A stretch of 64,000 nt of DNA from Fervidibacter canadensis (GCA_041446545.1 JBGOEJ010000001.1:62001-126000); one strand, 5' to 3'. Shown: positions 41,758 to 51,055, counted from the stretch's first letter. Numbers and translations: made by a program. The notes: a model not told the origin generated them from the letters alone.

Positions 41758-43191
41758 TTAAGAGGAGGCGGCATCCAAACGGGCTTGCCGAAGGAGCGGG
41801 TGCTGCCGCAGCCGCTTGAGGGCGACATCGGCGATTTGCTTGACCCGTTGGCGCGACAAGCCCAGCCGCCGTCCGATTTCCTCGTAGGTGTAAGGTTGCC
41901 CATCTTCCAAGCCATAGCGCATTTTGATGACAGTGCGGTAGTTTTCAGGCAGTTCGTTGAGGGCTTGCTCAATGTGCTCTCTCAGCGTCCGCTGCACCAA
42001 TTCCTCTTCGGGGTTCAAGATGGCGGTGTCTTCAATGGCGTCCAAGAGGGTGACTTTTTCCTCGGAGTCTACGGGCTCATCCAGTGACGAAACTTGGTGG
42101 GGGTAGTTCAGCAGTTCCTCTACTTGCGCCCTCGGCATCTTCAAGAAGCGGGCGAGTTCCTGAGGGGTGGGTTCTCGTCCCAACTCCTGCGTCAAGACTT
42201 CGCGGGCACGGCTAAGTTTGTGCAGTTGCTCGCTGATGCGGGTGGGCAACTTCACCAGTTGGCTTTGGGCTTGGATGGCGCGGATGACGGCTTGACGAAT
42301 CCACAAGGTGGCGCAGGTGCTGAAACGAGTGCCTTTGCGCCAGTCAAAGCGGTCAACGGCTTGAATGAGCCCGATGTTGCCCTCTTGAATGAGGTCATTG
42401 AGGGGGACGCCGTAGCCCCGATACTTGCGGGCGATGGAGACGACCAAACGCAGGTTGGACTCAATCATGATTTCCCTTGCTTCTTCGCCATCTTTGATGA
42501 TCGCCCAATCTTTCGGCGTCGCCAATGACGAGGAGCGCTGGCTGATGACTTCCACGAGATGATTGGGACGGCGCTCGGCACTCATGCGCTTCCATTCCTC
42601 AGCAGGCACGCCTAATTGGCGGGCGATTTCATCTAATCGCTCTGGGGGCAATTTCTTCAGGGCATCTTTGAGGACTTGCAAGTAGTCGTCAAAGGTTTCG
42701 TTGTCTTTCCACTTGCGCAACCTGATGCCGAACTCCTTTTGGACATATTTGCGCAGCAGGGCTTGCTTCACCCGCGTCGCCCGTTCCATCCGTTTCGCCA
42801 ATTCTTGCTCTTGGTCTTTGGTCAACAAGGGGCGGCGGCGCAGTTCTCGCGCCCACGCCGCCATCGCGTCCTCTACAGCGGCATGGGCTTCCTCTTCGGC
42901 TAACTCCTCAGGGGTCACGATTAAATCTTCGGGCAACTCGGGGAGAGAGATTTGCTCTTCTTCCTCGGGAAGCCCCCCTCGCTCATACCAAAACTCCTCC
43001 CAGTCCTCAGGGAAGGGTTCAGGGAAGGGCTTTTCCGCCTCCGCCAGTTCCAGTCCTTCTTCCTCCGTCGGCTTGGGCAGCAACGACCCTTCCCCTGTCA
43101 ACTCCCCAAGGTCTTCAGGCAGTTCCACCTCCAGCCACTCCTCTTTACGGCGAGAGCGACGCTTTGAGGTCTTCTTGGCGGAGACAGCCAT
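41758..43191 (-). CDS. Sigma-70 family factor with divergent region 2.3/2.4
   Basis: 477 residues. An acidic Glu/Pro-rich N-terminus (1-90) precedes regions 1.2-4: IESNLRLVVSIARKYRG, LNDLIQEGNIGLIQAVDRFDW, then RKGTRFSTCATLWIRQAV, and region 4 YTYEEIGRRLGLSRQRVKQI. The usual FSTYATWWIRQ becomes FSTCATLWIRQ, so the Tyr and first Trp that flip out -10 bases are replaced by Cys and Leu. Chosen start is the ATG at 43191; a GTG four codons upstream is an alternative and neither has an ideal SD. A second, canonical sigma is encoded with dnaG. Confidence 0.9.
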   Translation of the reverse strand: MAVSAKKTSKRRSRRKEEWLEVELPEDLGELTGEGSLLPKPTEEEGLELAEAEKPFPEPFPEDWEEFWYERGGLPEEEEQISLPELPEDLIVTPEELAEEEAHAAVEDAMAAWARELRRRPLLTKDQEQELAKRMERATRVKQALLRKYVQKEFGIRLRKWKDNETFDDYLQVLKDALKKLPPERLDEIARQLGVPAEEWKRMSAERRPNHLVEVISQRSSSLATPKDWAIIKDGEEAREIMIESNLRLVVSIARKYRGYGVPLNDLIQEGNIGLIQAVDRFDWRKGTRFSTCATLWIRQAVIRAIQAQSQLVKLPTRISEQLHKLSRAREVLTQELGREPTPQELARFLKMPRAQVEELLNYPHQVSSLDEPVDSEEKVTLLDAIEDTAILNPEEELVQRTLREHIEQALNELPENYRTVIKMRYGLEDGQPYTYEEIGRRLGLSRQRVKQIADVALKRLRQHPLLRQARLDAASS

Positions 43192-43259
43192 GCAGCAGAT
43201 CACGCTCCCACTCGGTGGGTTTTAGTGACGGCAACGGCTCACCTTAATGCCCGCTTTTA

Positions 43260-43288
43260 GTTATAGCCCAAACCTTCGCCAAAGGCAA
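43260..43288 (-). promoter_or_regulatory. Promoter of the divergent sigma gene
   Basis: Minus strand TTGCCT (43288-43283), a 17-base spacer and TATAAC (43265-43260), about 70 bases before the start codon. Its -35 overlaps the 3' end of the upstream phosphorylase gene region. Confidence 0.55.
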
Positions 43289-43290
43289 CC

Positions 43291-44592
43291 CTACCCTTCG
43301 CTCACCACCCCTGCGATGAGGGTTATTGGAGAGGCTTTTGTCCCAAGAGCAAAGCATTCTCGCGCCTCCACGACGAACGACTCATCAATGGGACGGGAAC
43401 TTTGTAGTGTCGCTAACACCTCGCCTGCCTGCACAAAGTCGCCGACCTTTTTGTGCAACAACATGCCTGCCGCCGCATCTACGCCCTCGGCGCCCAGTCG
43501 CCCTGCCCCTAACCGTGCCGTCAAGAGCCCCAAGCGACGGGTAGCAATTTGGGTGATGATGCCGTCTTGCTCTGCCCGCACCTCTGCGCGATGGTTAGGT
43601 TGAGGCAGTCGCTGAGGCTCATCCACGACCCGCTCATCGCCCCCTTGAGCGGCAATGAGTTGCCGAAACTTCTCCAACGCTGCCCCGCTATCCAAAAGTT
43701 CCTGCGCTTTTTGTCGTCCTTTCGGTGGGTCGCTGACAGCCCCACCCAGCCAAAGCATGTGGGCTGCTACCGTCAGGCAGACTTCTCGCACATCCGACGG
43801 TCCTTCGCCCCGCAAGACGGTAATGGCTTCAGCAACTTCCACCGCATTCCCGATGGCGAACCCCAAAGGTTGCTCCATGCTGGACAAGACGGCGACCGCC
43901 CGCTTGCCCGCCAATTTTGCCGTCCGCACCAACCCCTCCGCCAACGCTTTAGCGTCCTCCAACCGTCGCATGAACGCTCCGTCTCCGAACTTCACATCAA
44001 AAACGAAGGCATCCGCTCCACCCGCCAACTTTTTGCTCAAGATGCTGCTGACAATGAGCGGGATGGACGCAATCGTTGCCGTCTTGTCCCGCAGGGCGTA
44101 AATCTTTTTGTCGGCGGGCGCGATGTCTTCGGTGGCGACGGCGATGGCGCAACCGATGCGTTGCACTTGCCCGATGACCTCGGCTTCGCTCAAGTCCAGC
44201 CGCATCCTTGGGATGCTTTCTAATTTGTCGGCGGTTCCGCCTGTGTGCCCCAAGGCGCGCCCCGTCAGTTTGGCGACGGGCACGCCTGCTGCGGCGACCA
44301 ACGGGACGACGATGAGGCTGACTTTGTCACCGACGCCGCCAGTGCTGTGCTTGTCCACTTTGATGCCATCAATCGCAGACAAATCCAACATCCGCCCGCT
44401 TTCCGCCATCGCTTTCGTCAGCCACCAAGTTTCCTCGTCGCTCAGCCCCCGCACATAGACGGCAGCCAACCATGCTGCCATTTGCTCTGGCGCCACTTCG
44501 CCCCGCAAAAAGCCGTTCACCAGCGCCCCAATTTCCTCCTCGCTGTTCCCCTCGCCATCCAACTTTTTTCGGATGACCTCGTAAGGGAGCAT
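43291..44592 (-). CDS. pdp: Pyrimidine-nucleoside (thymidine) phosphorylase
   Basis: 433 residues. The phosphate loop DKHSTGGVGDKVSL near 80, the glycosyltransferase signature SGRALGHTGGTADKLESIP near 112 and DVKFGDGAFM near 200 are intact, as is the C-terminal lipoyl-like domain (QDGIITQIATRRLG). Cleaves pyrimidine nucleosides with phosphate to base and (deoxy)ribose 1-phosphate, the substrate of DeoB. Start ATG follows GGGGTG. The oxidoreductase gene lies 13 bases upstream on the same strand. Confidence 0.93.
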   Translation of the reverse strand: MLPYEVIRKKLDGEGNSEEEIGALVNGFLRGEVAPEQMAAWLAAVYVRGLSDEETWWLTKAMAESGRMLDLSAIDGIKVDKHSTGGVGDKVSLIVVPLVAAAGVPVAKLTGRALGHTGGTADKLESIPRMRLDLSEAEVIGQVQRIGCAIAVATEDIAPADKKIYALRDKTATIASIPLIVSSILSKKLAGGADAFVFDVKFGDGAFMRRLEDAKALAEGLVRTAKLAGKRAVAVLSSMEQPLGFAIGNAVEVAEAITVLRGEGPSDVREVCLTVAAHMLWLGGAVSDPPKGRQKAQELLDSGAALEKFRQLIAAQGGDERVVDEPQRLPQPNHRAEVRAEQDGIITQIATRRLGLLTARLGAGRLGAEGVDAAAGMLLHKKVGDFVQAGEVLATLQSSRPIDESFVVEARECFALGTKASPITLIAGVVSEG

Positions 44593-44605
44593 CCGCCTCA
44601 CCCCG

Positions 44606-45586
44606 CTACGGCACCAAGACGACCTTGCCCCTCGTCTGGCGGGTCTCCAAGCGATGCTGGGCGATGCCAGCGTCTTTGAGCGGATGCACCTCGCCGACGA
44701 TGGGCTTTACCTTGCCTTCCCGCAGCCACGCTATCACTCGCTCCTTTGCCTCCTCAGCGACTTTCGGGTCGTCTATCATCATCCCACCTGACACGCAGGC
44801 GATAGTCAACCGTCGCCGAAAGATGTCGCCTGAAGCGACCGTCCCATCCTTACCGCTGGCGTGCCCGTAGACAATGAGCCGACCATTTGTTGTCAAGCAA
44901 CGAACGCTTTTGGTGAACACCTCCCCGCCGACGCTCTCCAACACCAGATGGACGCCTTCGCCGTTTGTCCGCTCCCGCACCACCGCCTCAAAATCGTCCC
45001 GCTCATAGTTGATGGCGACATCAGCGCCCAACGAGCGCGCCAGTTCCACTTTTTCTTCGTTGCCCGCCGTCGCAAAGACGACACCGCCCAACAACTTGGC
45101 GATTTGCACGGCTGCCGTCCCGACACCACCTGCGGCGGCGTGGATAAGCACCCGTTCGCCCGCTTGCAACTTGCCCAGTGTCACCAACGCAAAATAAGCC
45201 GTCAGCCAGTTGACGGGCACTGCTGCCGCTTCCACATCGCTGAGGTTCTCAGGCACGGGCATTGCCCGATGGGCAGGCGTTAGGCAATATTCGGCGTAAG
45301 CGCCTTTGGGCACCCACGCCATCGCCCGTTGCCCAACTTGCCAACCTGTCACGCCTTCGCCGACGGCTTCCACGACCCCCGCCACTTCGATGCCGGGAAT
45401 GTGAAGCGGCTCTGGCGGGACAGGCACCCAACCGCGCCGACGCATCGTGTCCACATAGTTGACGCCGATAGCGGTGACCCGAAGGAGCAAAGACCCTGCC
45501 TTCACTTCAGGTTTGGGCACTTCCTGAAGTTGCAGCACTTCAGGACATCCCGTCCCCACTTGCACGATAGCCCGCATCGTTGCCAT
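44606..45586 (-). CDS. Quinone oxidoreductase-like MDR enzyme
   Basis: 326 residues of the zeta-crystallin/Qor group of medium-chain dehydrogenases: IGVNYVDTMRRRGW, PGIEVAGVVEAVGEGV, the NADPH loop IHAAAGGVGTAAVQIAK. The catalytic zinc cysteine of alcohol dehydrogenases is absent. Reduces quinones or enones with NADPH. AAGGAGG 9 bases before the ATG. Confidence 0.85.
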   Translation of the reverse strand: MATMRAIVQVGTGCPEVLQLQEVPKPEVKAGSLLLRVTAIGVNYVDTMRRRGWVPVPPEPLHIPGIEVAGVVEAVGEGVTGWQVGQRAMAWVPKGAYAEYCLTPAHRAMPVPENLSDVEAAAVPVNWLTAYFALVTLGKLQAGERVLIHAAAGGVGTAAVQIAKLLGGVVFATAGNEEKVELARSLGADVAINYERDDFEAVVRERTNGEGVHLVLESVGGEVFTKSVRCLTTNGRLIVYGHASGKDGTVASGDIFRRRLTIACVSGGMMIDDPKVAEEAKERVIAWLREGKVKPIVGEVHPLKDAGIAQHRLETRQTRGKVVLVP

Positions 45587-45613
45587 CCCCTTTTGCCTCC
45601 TTGAGAAAAGTCC

Positions 45614-46540
45614 TCACCGTCGCGCCTCCAAGGTCAAGTGCATGTGACCGTGCCAGTTCCAAAACTCCATGCGGAAAGTTCGCCCCCGCAGCCGATAGGC
45701 GAACCGACCGCCTTGCGCGATGGGTCGGACAGGATTCCCTGCGTAAGCGAGCGTCAAGGCTTCTATCCCGCCTTCCGCTTTCAGCGCCTCCCGAAACTCT
45801 TGCGCCCAATCGTTCGCCAACACGCTCAGTCGCTCTTCCACCAATTGCCTCACCAAGCGCTTTTGCGTCCCACTCATTTCTTGCACGGGCAACCCCGCAA
45901 ACTCAGATGGGACGCCCCGAAAAGCGTCAGGGTGCGTCGTCGGGTCGTGGGCTTGCTTTCGTTGCTCGTCCGTCAATGCTTGCCAAAGTTGCACTGCCAG
46001 TGTTTCTTCTCCGTCCCAAAGCCAATCCTTCGTGTTGTTCAAGTGCGGGTTGGAGCCCAACACGACGGGACCGAGCCACTCGTCACCCCGACTGCGCAAC
46101 AGGGTCAGATGATGCCCAGCGATGCGGACGGCAAAGGGTTCGCCCTTTGGGTCGCCGAAAAATGTCAAGGTGTAACTGCCAATGCCCCTCGGCTCAGGGA
46201 CTTGTTGCTCCTGCCTCATCAGTGCCAGCACCTTCTCAGCACCCTTCTCGCTGCAGAGCACCCGCACCAGTTGGACGACCAACGCTTGTTGGTTGGCGTT
46301 TAAGGTGCCGATGAGGATGCCGGGACGCGGACCGCCGGGCAACCGAATTTCCCGCCGAAAGGGAGCGTCAAAGGGCTGCAAAACTTTTTGGCGTTGTTCC
46401 GCCGTCAGCGCCTCCCAAATTGCCAACGCTTCTTTTTGCCACTTGGGCAACTCCGAAGACGCCGACGCCAAAGGACGGAAACCCGACCAACCGAGGATGC
46501 CTGCGACCATCCCCATTGCGCCCACGATAAGCCATCGCAT
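45614..46540 (-). CDS. DUF3500 secreted protein
   Basis: 308 residues with a signal peptide (1-28). TLTFFGDPKGEPFAVRIAGHHLTL and VVLGSNPHL...LAVQLWQALTDEQRK follow the DUF3500 pattern, in which the His pair and acidic residues are conserved; the biochemical role is not known. SD AAGGAGGG decides the start, 30 codons into the longest frame. Confidence 0.75.
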   Translation of the reverse strand: MRWLIVGAMGMVAGILGWSGFRPLASASSELPKWQKEALAIWEALTAEQRQKVLQPFDAPFRREIRLPGGPRPGILIGTLNANQQALVVQLVRVLCSEKGAEKVLALMRQEQQVPEPRGIGSYTLTFFGDPKGEPFAVRIAGHHLTLLRSRGDEWLGPVVLGSNPHLNNTKDWLWDGEETLAVQLWQALTDEQRKQAHDPTTHPDAFRGVPSEFAGLPVQEMSGTQKRLVRQLVEERLSVLANDWAQEFREALKAEGGIEALTLAYAGNPVRPIAQGGRFAYRLRGRTFRMEFWNWHGHMHLTLEARR

Positions 46541-46559
46541 TGCCTTTCCCTCCTTGCCG

Positions 46560-47516
46560 TCACAGCGCCAATTTGCCCTCGACATGAAGTCGGCGGAAAA
46601 TCTCCAATGTTTCGGCGAAGCCTTCTTCAACAGATGTCGGCGTCAAAGGTCCGATGTCTCGCTGCAAGGCGGTGTCGTCAAATTCTGCCAAGATGGGCAG
46701 CGGAGTGGGTTCAAAGGTGATGAGTTGACTGGCTTCAGGGACGAGTTTCGCCATCACCCCCACGCAATCGGCGACGGTCATGGGTGTTCCCCGCAAGTTG
46801 TAAACGCGCGCCCCGTCCAAATCGGAGAGGGCGCAACGGACGAAGGCATCCGCCACATCGGCGGCATATTGCAAGTCTATCAAGCCGCCGAAACGGATGC
46901 GGAAGGGTTGGCGCAAAACCAGTGCTTTCAACGCTGTCGTGATGTCTGCTGTCACACCCACATCCCGCCCGAAGCCGTAAACGGTATGAGGGCGCAACCC
47001 TGCGCTGGCGATGCCCCACTCCTGCCAATAAGCGTTGGCGCATAGTTCGTTGCACACCTTGAACGCCCCATAGTGCGTCGCAGGTTTGAGCACAACCTCT
47101 TCGGGCACGGGCTTTTGCGGATACATTTCGGGCGGACCGAAGACGGCAGCGGAACTGGCGTAAACGATGCGACGGATTTGCCCCTGAAACTGACGCGCCC
47201 ACTCAAAAACCCGCAGCGTCCCGACGACATTCACCATCGCCCCGCCGATAGGGTCTTGACGGCACAAGGGAATTTGCCAAGCCGCCAAATGAATGATGCG
47301 GTCAATGCCTTCCCGCTCTATAACGGCGGGCAAAAATTCGGGGCGCGTCAAGTCGTCGGCGACGAAGGGCACATCTTCCCAGTCAGGCACGAGCACCGAG
47401 AGCCTTGACGGATCACGCCGCACATCCGCCAGCACCATCGGCACGCCCAGCGCCTTCAACTTCCGAACGACCCACGCCCCGATGAACCCACAGGCTCCCG
47501 TCACCAAAACCCGCAT
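46560..47516 (-). CDS. NAD-dependent sugar epimerase/dehydratase (extended SDR)
   Basis: 318 residues. VLVTGACGFIGAWVVRKL binds NAD, YASSAAVFG gives the catalytic Ser and YGAFK the Tyr-x3-Lys pair; IDLQYAADVADAFV is the substrate-side strand. Probably epimerises or dehydrates a nucleotide sugar. Start ATG after GGGCGAGGGCG. The gap upstream (to 47604) is filled by heptanucleotide repeats. Confidence 0.83.
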   Translation of the reverse strand: MRVLVTGACGFIGAWVVRKLKALGVPMVLADVRRDPSRLSVLVPDWEDVPFVADDLTRPEFLPAVIEREGIDRIIHLAAWQIPLCRQDPIGGAMVNVVGTLRVFEWARQFQGQIRRIVYASSAAVFGPPEMYPQKPVPEEVVLKPATHYGAFKVCNELCANAYWQEWGIASAGLRPHTVYGFGRDVGVTADITTALKALVLRQPFRIRFGGLIDLQYAADVADAFVRCALSDLDGARVYNLRGTPMTVADCVGVMAKLVPEASQLITFEPTPLPILAEFDDTALQRDIGPLTPTSVEEGFAETLEIFRRLHVEGKLAL

Positions 47517-47535
47517 CGCCCTCGCCCCCTTGGAA

Positions 47536-47611
47536 GCGACTGGCGACTGGTGAAACGGCAGGGAATGGCGGCTGGCAGCCGAGAAGTTGACCAATCGCCA
47601 ATCGCTAATCA
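47536..47611. repeat. Heptanucleotide repeats between the epimerase and enolase-type genes
   Basis: GCGACTG twice (47536-47549) and CCAATCG twice followed by CTAATCA (47591-47611), with degenerate 7-base units between. The last unit runs into the stop codon of the neighbouring gene. Confidence 0.65.
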
Positions 47612-48870
47612 CTCCCGAAAAATGGTTCGTCCTTGCGGCGATAACGGTAGGCGACTTCCTCGTTCAAGGCAATGCCGATGCCGGGTTTATCGTCGCGCAA
47701 TTCAATGAAGCCGTCGCGGATGATCGGTCCGTCCCATCCCAGCGCCAGTTCCTCCCAGAAGGGCACATCAATGCCGTGATGCTCCAAGACCAGAAAGTTT
47801 GGGATAGCGGCGCAAAGGTGGGCGGACGCCATCGTCCCGATGGGACTGGAAATGTTGTGAGGGGCGACAGGCACCGTGAAAGTCTCCGCCAAATCGGCGA
47901 TGCGCTTGCCTTCCAACAAGCCCGTCTTTTGAAAGTCGGGTGCGACGATGTGGACGCCACCGCGCACGATCAAGTCGTGGAATTGCTGACGGGTGTAATG
48001 GTTCTCGCCTGTCGCAATAGGCACAGGCGAATAGTCCGTCACCCGCTCCAACGCTTCCACGCTGTCAGGGGGTGTCGGGTCTTCCACCCAAAGCAAGCGA
48101 TAAGGGGCGACGGCTTCCGTCAAACGGATGGCGCTTTCCGCCGAGAAACGCCAATGGCAATCGATGGCGATGTCCGTGTCATCGCCGACAGCCTCTCGCA
48201 CCGCTGCCACTAACTGCGCCATCATCGCAATCTCGCGATTGTCAAGGCATCGGTTGAAGTCATCCCGCGAGTAAGGGTTAGGGATGTCCACATCAAACTT
48301 CAGCGCCGTGTAGCCCATCGCCTTCACTTGCTTGGCGCGACGGGCGTAAGCCTCTGGGTCGGGCAACGCCGCTGCCTCCTCGCCCCGTCCGCCGTGGGCT
48401 TTCAGGTGGATTTCGTAAAAGTGCTGCGTCTCGCCCGTCTCACTCATCCACCAAGGGATGCGGGGCGTGCAAAGGGACGAGAGGCTGGATAACCCTTCTG
48501 CGGCGTGGCAATCGGCGTAAAGGCGAATGCGCCGCCGAAATGCCCCGCCAAAAAGTTGGTAAAGGGGCACATTGAGCCATTTGCCCAAAAGGTCCCAAAG
48601 TGCCGTCTCAATGCCTGCGATGGCGTGGAAAATCGTCCCGCCGACAGGTCCTGCCGTCACCCCCGCCTCCCGCAACAGCCGACACAGCCGATCAATGTCG
48701 CGGAAATCTTGACCGAGAAGCAACGGCTTGAGTTCGTGGATGAGTCGGGTCAAGCCGGGCGCAAAGAAGCATTCGCCGTAGCCGACGATGCCTTCGTCCG
48801 TCAGCACCTTCACAATTGTCCAGTCGTAGTTGGCTTCCATGACCGCTGTCTGAATGTCCCGAATGCGCAT
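47605..48870 (-). CDS. Enolase-superfamily (mandelate racemase/muconate lactonising) enzyme
   Basis: 421 residues. N-terminal capping domain (VKVLTDEGIVGYGECFFAPG), then the barrel: LKFDVDIPNPY holds a Lys, DIAIDCHWRF an Asp ligand, WVEDPTPPD a Glu and GENHYTRQQF another, with PHNISSPIG near the end. Abstracts an alpha-proton from a carboxylate, usually dehydrating a sugar acid such as galactonate. An insertion of about 35 residues (110-150) is family-atypical. Start from GAGGAGCGG before ATG. Confidence 0.83.
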   Translation of the reverse strand: MRIRDIQTAVMEANYDWTIVKVLTDEGIVGYGECFFAPGLTRLIHELKPLLLGQDFRDIDRLCRLLREAGVTAGPVGGTIFHAIAGIETALWDLLGKWLNVPLYQLFGGAFRRRIRLYADCHAAEGLSSLSSLCTPRIPWWMSETGETQHFYEIHLKAHGGRGEEAAALPDPEAYARRAKQVKAMGYTALKFDVDIPNPYSRDDFNRCLDNREIAMMAQLVAAVREAVGDDTDIAIDCHWRFSAESAIRLTEAVAPYRLLWVEDPTPPDSVEALERVTDYSPVPIATGENHYTRQQFHDLIVRGGVHIVAPDFQKTGLLEGKRIADLAETFTVPVAPHNISSPIGTMASAHLCAAIPNFLVLEHHGIDVPFWEELALGWDGPIIRDGFIELRDDKPGIGIALNEEVAYRYRRKDEPFFGSD

Positions 48871-48898
48871 CCGCTCCTCGCTCCCTTCGCTAAATTTG

Positions 48899-49384
48899 CT
48901 ACCCGTCACCCATCTCTTCGTCGGGCACGATTTCGTCACCGACCCGAAGGATGCCGCCTTTGACGATGTTGGCGCGCAGACCGCCCCGATGGATGAGGGC
49001 TTTAAGGGCGCCGGGTTTGTTCGCCAGCCGCTCAAAGTGCTGACACGGCTCGCAAAGCCGAATGCCCCACAACACGACCTCACCGACCCGAAAAGTCTTG
49101 CCGACCAAGTGATTGAGAGGGACGCCTTCCGTGACGATGTTGCGGCGCGTTTCGGCAGGTTCTAACCAGATGCCATAATCGCGCCGAACGGCTTCAATGG
49201 CTTCCCACTCAATCAGCGTCACTTCTCGCCCCGCTCCCAACCGACCCGAAAAAGTTCCCATTGCCTTGAAGTAGCGGTCACCTTCCAAACCCTTGCCTTC
49301 CACTGCCCGCACCCATTCAACGGCTTGCATCGGCGCTTGAGCGTAAGGTGCGATGAAGATGGCAACCACTCGCCCACGCCACAT
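48899..49384 (-). CDS. MOSC-domain protein
   Basis: 161 residues. GLEGDRYFK, REVTLIEWEAIEAV, RRNIVTEGVPLNHLVGKTFRVGE, and the conserved Cys in LCEPCQHFERL define a stand-alone MOSC domain, which binds a molybdenum or sulfur moiety. Reaction unknown. SD GAAAGGAGCG before ATG. Confidence 0.85.
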   Translation of the reverse strand: MWRGRVVAIFIAPYAQAPMQAVEWVRAVEGKGLEGDRYFKAMGTFSGRLGAGREVTLIEWEAIEAVRRDYGIWLEPAETRRNIVTEGVPLNHLVGKTFRVGEVVLWGIRLCEPCQHFERLANKPGALKALIHRGGLRANIVKGGILRVGDEIVPDEEMGDG

Positions 49385-49437
49385 TTCCGACGCTCCTTTC
49401 GTCGCCCAAGTTTCCCGTTGCGGTCGGCGGCTGTGCC

Positions 49438-50196
49438 TTAGGTCGCAAGGTAACCGCCGTCCAAGATAAGGGCTTGCCCCGTCATGAAACGGGAGGCGTC
49501 GCTGGCGAGGAAGACGAAAGCGTCAGCGATTTCGTCGGGCTCGGCGATGCGCTTGATGAGCAGCCGCTCCATGATAGCGTTGACGACTTCAGGCTTGGCG
49601 AAAAACTCGCGGTTGAGTTCCGTGCGCGTCGCTGGTGGGATCAAAGCGTTGACGCGGATGTCTAAGGGCGCTAATTCCTGAGCCGCCACTTTGGTTAAAG
49701 CCAGCAATCCCGCCTTAGCGCAGGCATAATCGGCATACTGAGGAGCGGGACGGATGCCTAACGCTGAGGCGACATTGATGATGACACCACCGCCCCCACG
49801 CCGCTGAACGTGCTTTGCAAAAGCGACGATGCACAAAAACGGTCCGCGCAAGTTCACCGCCAACACGCGGTCAAAAGTTTCGGGCGTTTTGGCAAGGAGC
49901 GGTTCAATCTTTTGGATGGCAGCGTTGTTGACCAGAATGTCCACCCGCCCAAAATGGGCGATGGCGCGTTCAAAAAGTTGGGCTACTTGTTCGGCATCGG
50001 CGACATCGCAAGGGATCGCCAAAGCGTTGATGCCGTCAGCCTGAAAACGGTCGGCGGCTTGCTCGGCAGAGAGGGCATCAATATCGGCGATGACGATGGA
50101 CGCCCCTTCCTGCCCCATGCGTTTAGCGGCGGCGAAGCCGATGCCCCGCGCCGCCCCTGTGATGAGGGCAACTTTGCCGTCCAACACGCCCATCAT
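49438..50196 (-). CDS. Short-chain dehydrogenase/reductase
   Basis: 252 residues. VALITGAARGIGFAAAKRM (NAD loop), ILVNNAAIQ, the Ser in NVASALG and YACAK catalytic pair, then the C-terminal FMTGQALILDGGYLAT of classical SDRs such as 3-oxoacyl-ACP or glucose dehydrogenases. Substrate unknown. Two ATGs in a row at the start follow GGAAGGGGCG. Gap of 20 bases to coaX upstream. Confidence 0.85.
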   Translation of the reverse strand: MMGVLDGKVALITGAARGIGFAAAKRMGQEGASIVIADIDALSAEQAADRFQADGINALAIPCDVADAEQVAQLFERAIAHFGRVDILVNNAAIQKIEPLLAKTPETFDRVLAVNLRGPFLCIVAFAKHVQRRGGGGVIINVASALGIRPAPQYADYACAKAGLLALTKVAAQELAPLDIRVNALIPPATRTELNREFFAKPEVVNAIMERLLIKRIAEPDEIADAFVFLASDASRFMTGQALILDGGYLAT

Positions 50197-50216
50197 CGTT
50201 CGCCCCTTCCGAGGCA

Positions 50217-51035
50217 TCACCTGCTCTGCTTGTTGCGCTGTGCCCAAAGGATGCCCAAGCCCAAAAGGGTTAGGTCAGGGTTGATGGCATCTATGACGCC
50301 TGTCAAGGGAGCGATGAGGGAAGCCAACCCGCCTGTCGCAATCACTTTCGTCCCTTTGCCCAGTTCCGTTTGAAAGCGTGCCACTAACTCCTTGACCAAG
50401 CCGACATAGCCGAAAAGTAAGCCCGATTGAATGCTTTCCGTCGTCGTCCGCCCGATAGCGCAAGGCGGTTGGGTTAAGGCGACACGAGGGAGTTGAGCGG
50501 TGCGTTGGAAGAGGGCTTCAGCAGCCGTCGTGATGCCGGGAGCGATAGCGCCACCCAGATAAGTGCCGTCGGCATCAATGGCATCAAAAGTCGTCGCCGT
50601 CCCGAAATCCACGACGATGCACGGGACGCCGTAAAGGTGGCGGGCGGCGACCGCGTTGACGAGTCGGTCGGCGCCGACGGCTTCGGGGGGTTGATAAGCG
50701 TTGCGGATGCCCAAGTCCAACGCCCCCGTCACGATGAACGCATCCGTCCCGAAAAATTTCTGCGCTAATTCAGCGAACACGGTTGTCAAGGGCGGGACGA
50801 CGCTGCACAGCACGACGCCTTGCACTTCGCTGACTTCACATCCATGCCAAGCGAGGAAATCGCGCAGGGCGCCGAAATGTTCGTCGGCAGTTCGCCCTAC
50901 TTCCGTTCGGATGCGCCAAGTTCCAAGAAGCGTCGGACATGGGGCGCGAGACATGGCGCAGGGGAAGGTTCGGTGCGGGTCTAAAAGCCCCATCGTGATG
51001 TTGGTGTTGCCGATGTCCACCGCCAACAAACGCAT
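50217..51035 (-). CDS. coaX: Type III pantothenate kinase with a repeat-derived insert
   Basis: 272 residues. RLLAVDIGNTNITMGLLD is the phosphate loop, GADRLVNAVAA and IVVDFGTATTFDAID the conserved core, ATGGLASLIAP the late ATP loop. Phosphorylates pantothenate, the first step of coenzyme A synthesis. Between GLLD and LLGTWRIRTE, normally only a few residues apart, about 16 extra residues (PHRTFPCAMSRAPCPT) are encoded by 7-base repeat units at 50936-50963. Start from GGGGTGATGGCG before ATG. Confidence 0.9.
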   Translation of the reverse strand: MRLLAVDIGNTNITMGLLDPHRTFPCAMSRAPCPTLLGTWRIRTEVGRTADEHFGALRDFLAWHGCEVSEVQGVVLCSVVPPLTTVFAELAQKFFGTDAFIVTGALDLGIRNAYQPPEAVGADRLVNAVAARHLYGVPCIVVDFGTATTFDAIDADGTYLGGAIAPGITTAAEALFQRTAQLPRVALTQPPCAIGRTTTESIQSGLLFGYVGLVKELVARFQTELGKGTKVIATGGLASLIAPLTGVIDAINPDLTLLGLGILWAQRNKQSR

Positions 51036-51055
51036 CGCCATCACCCCAGACGAAT

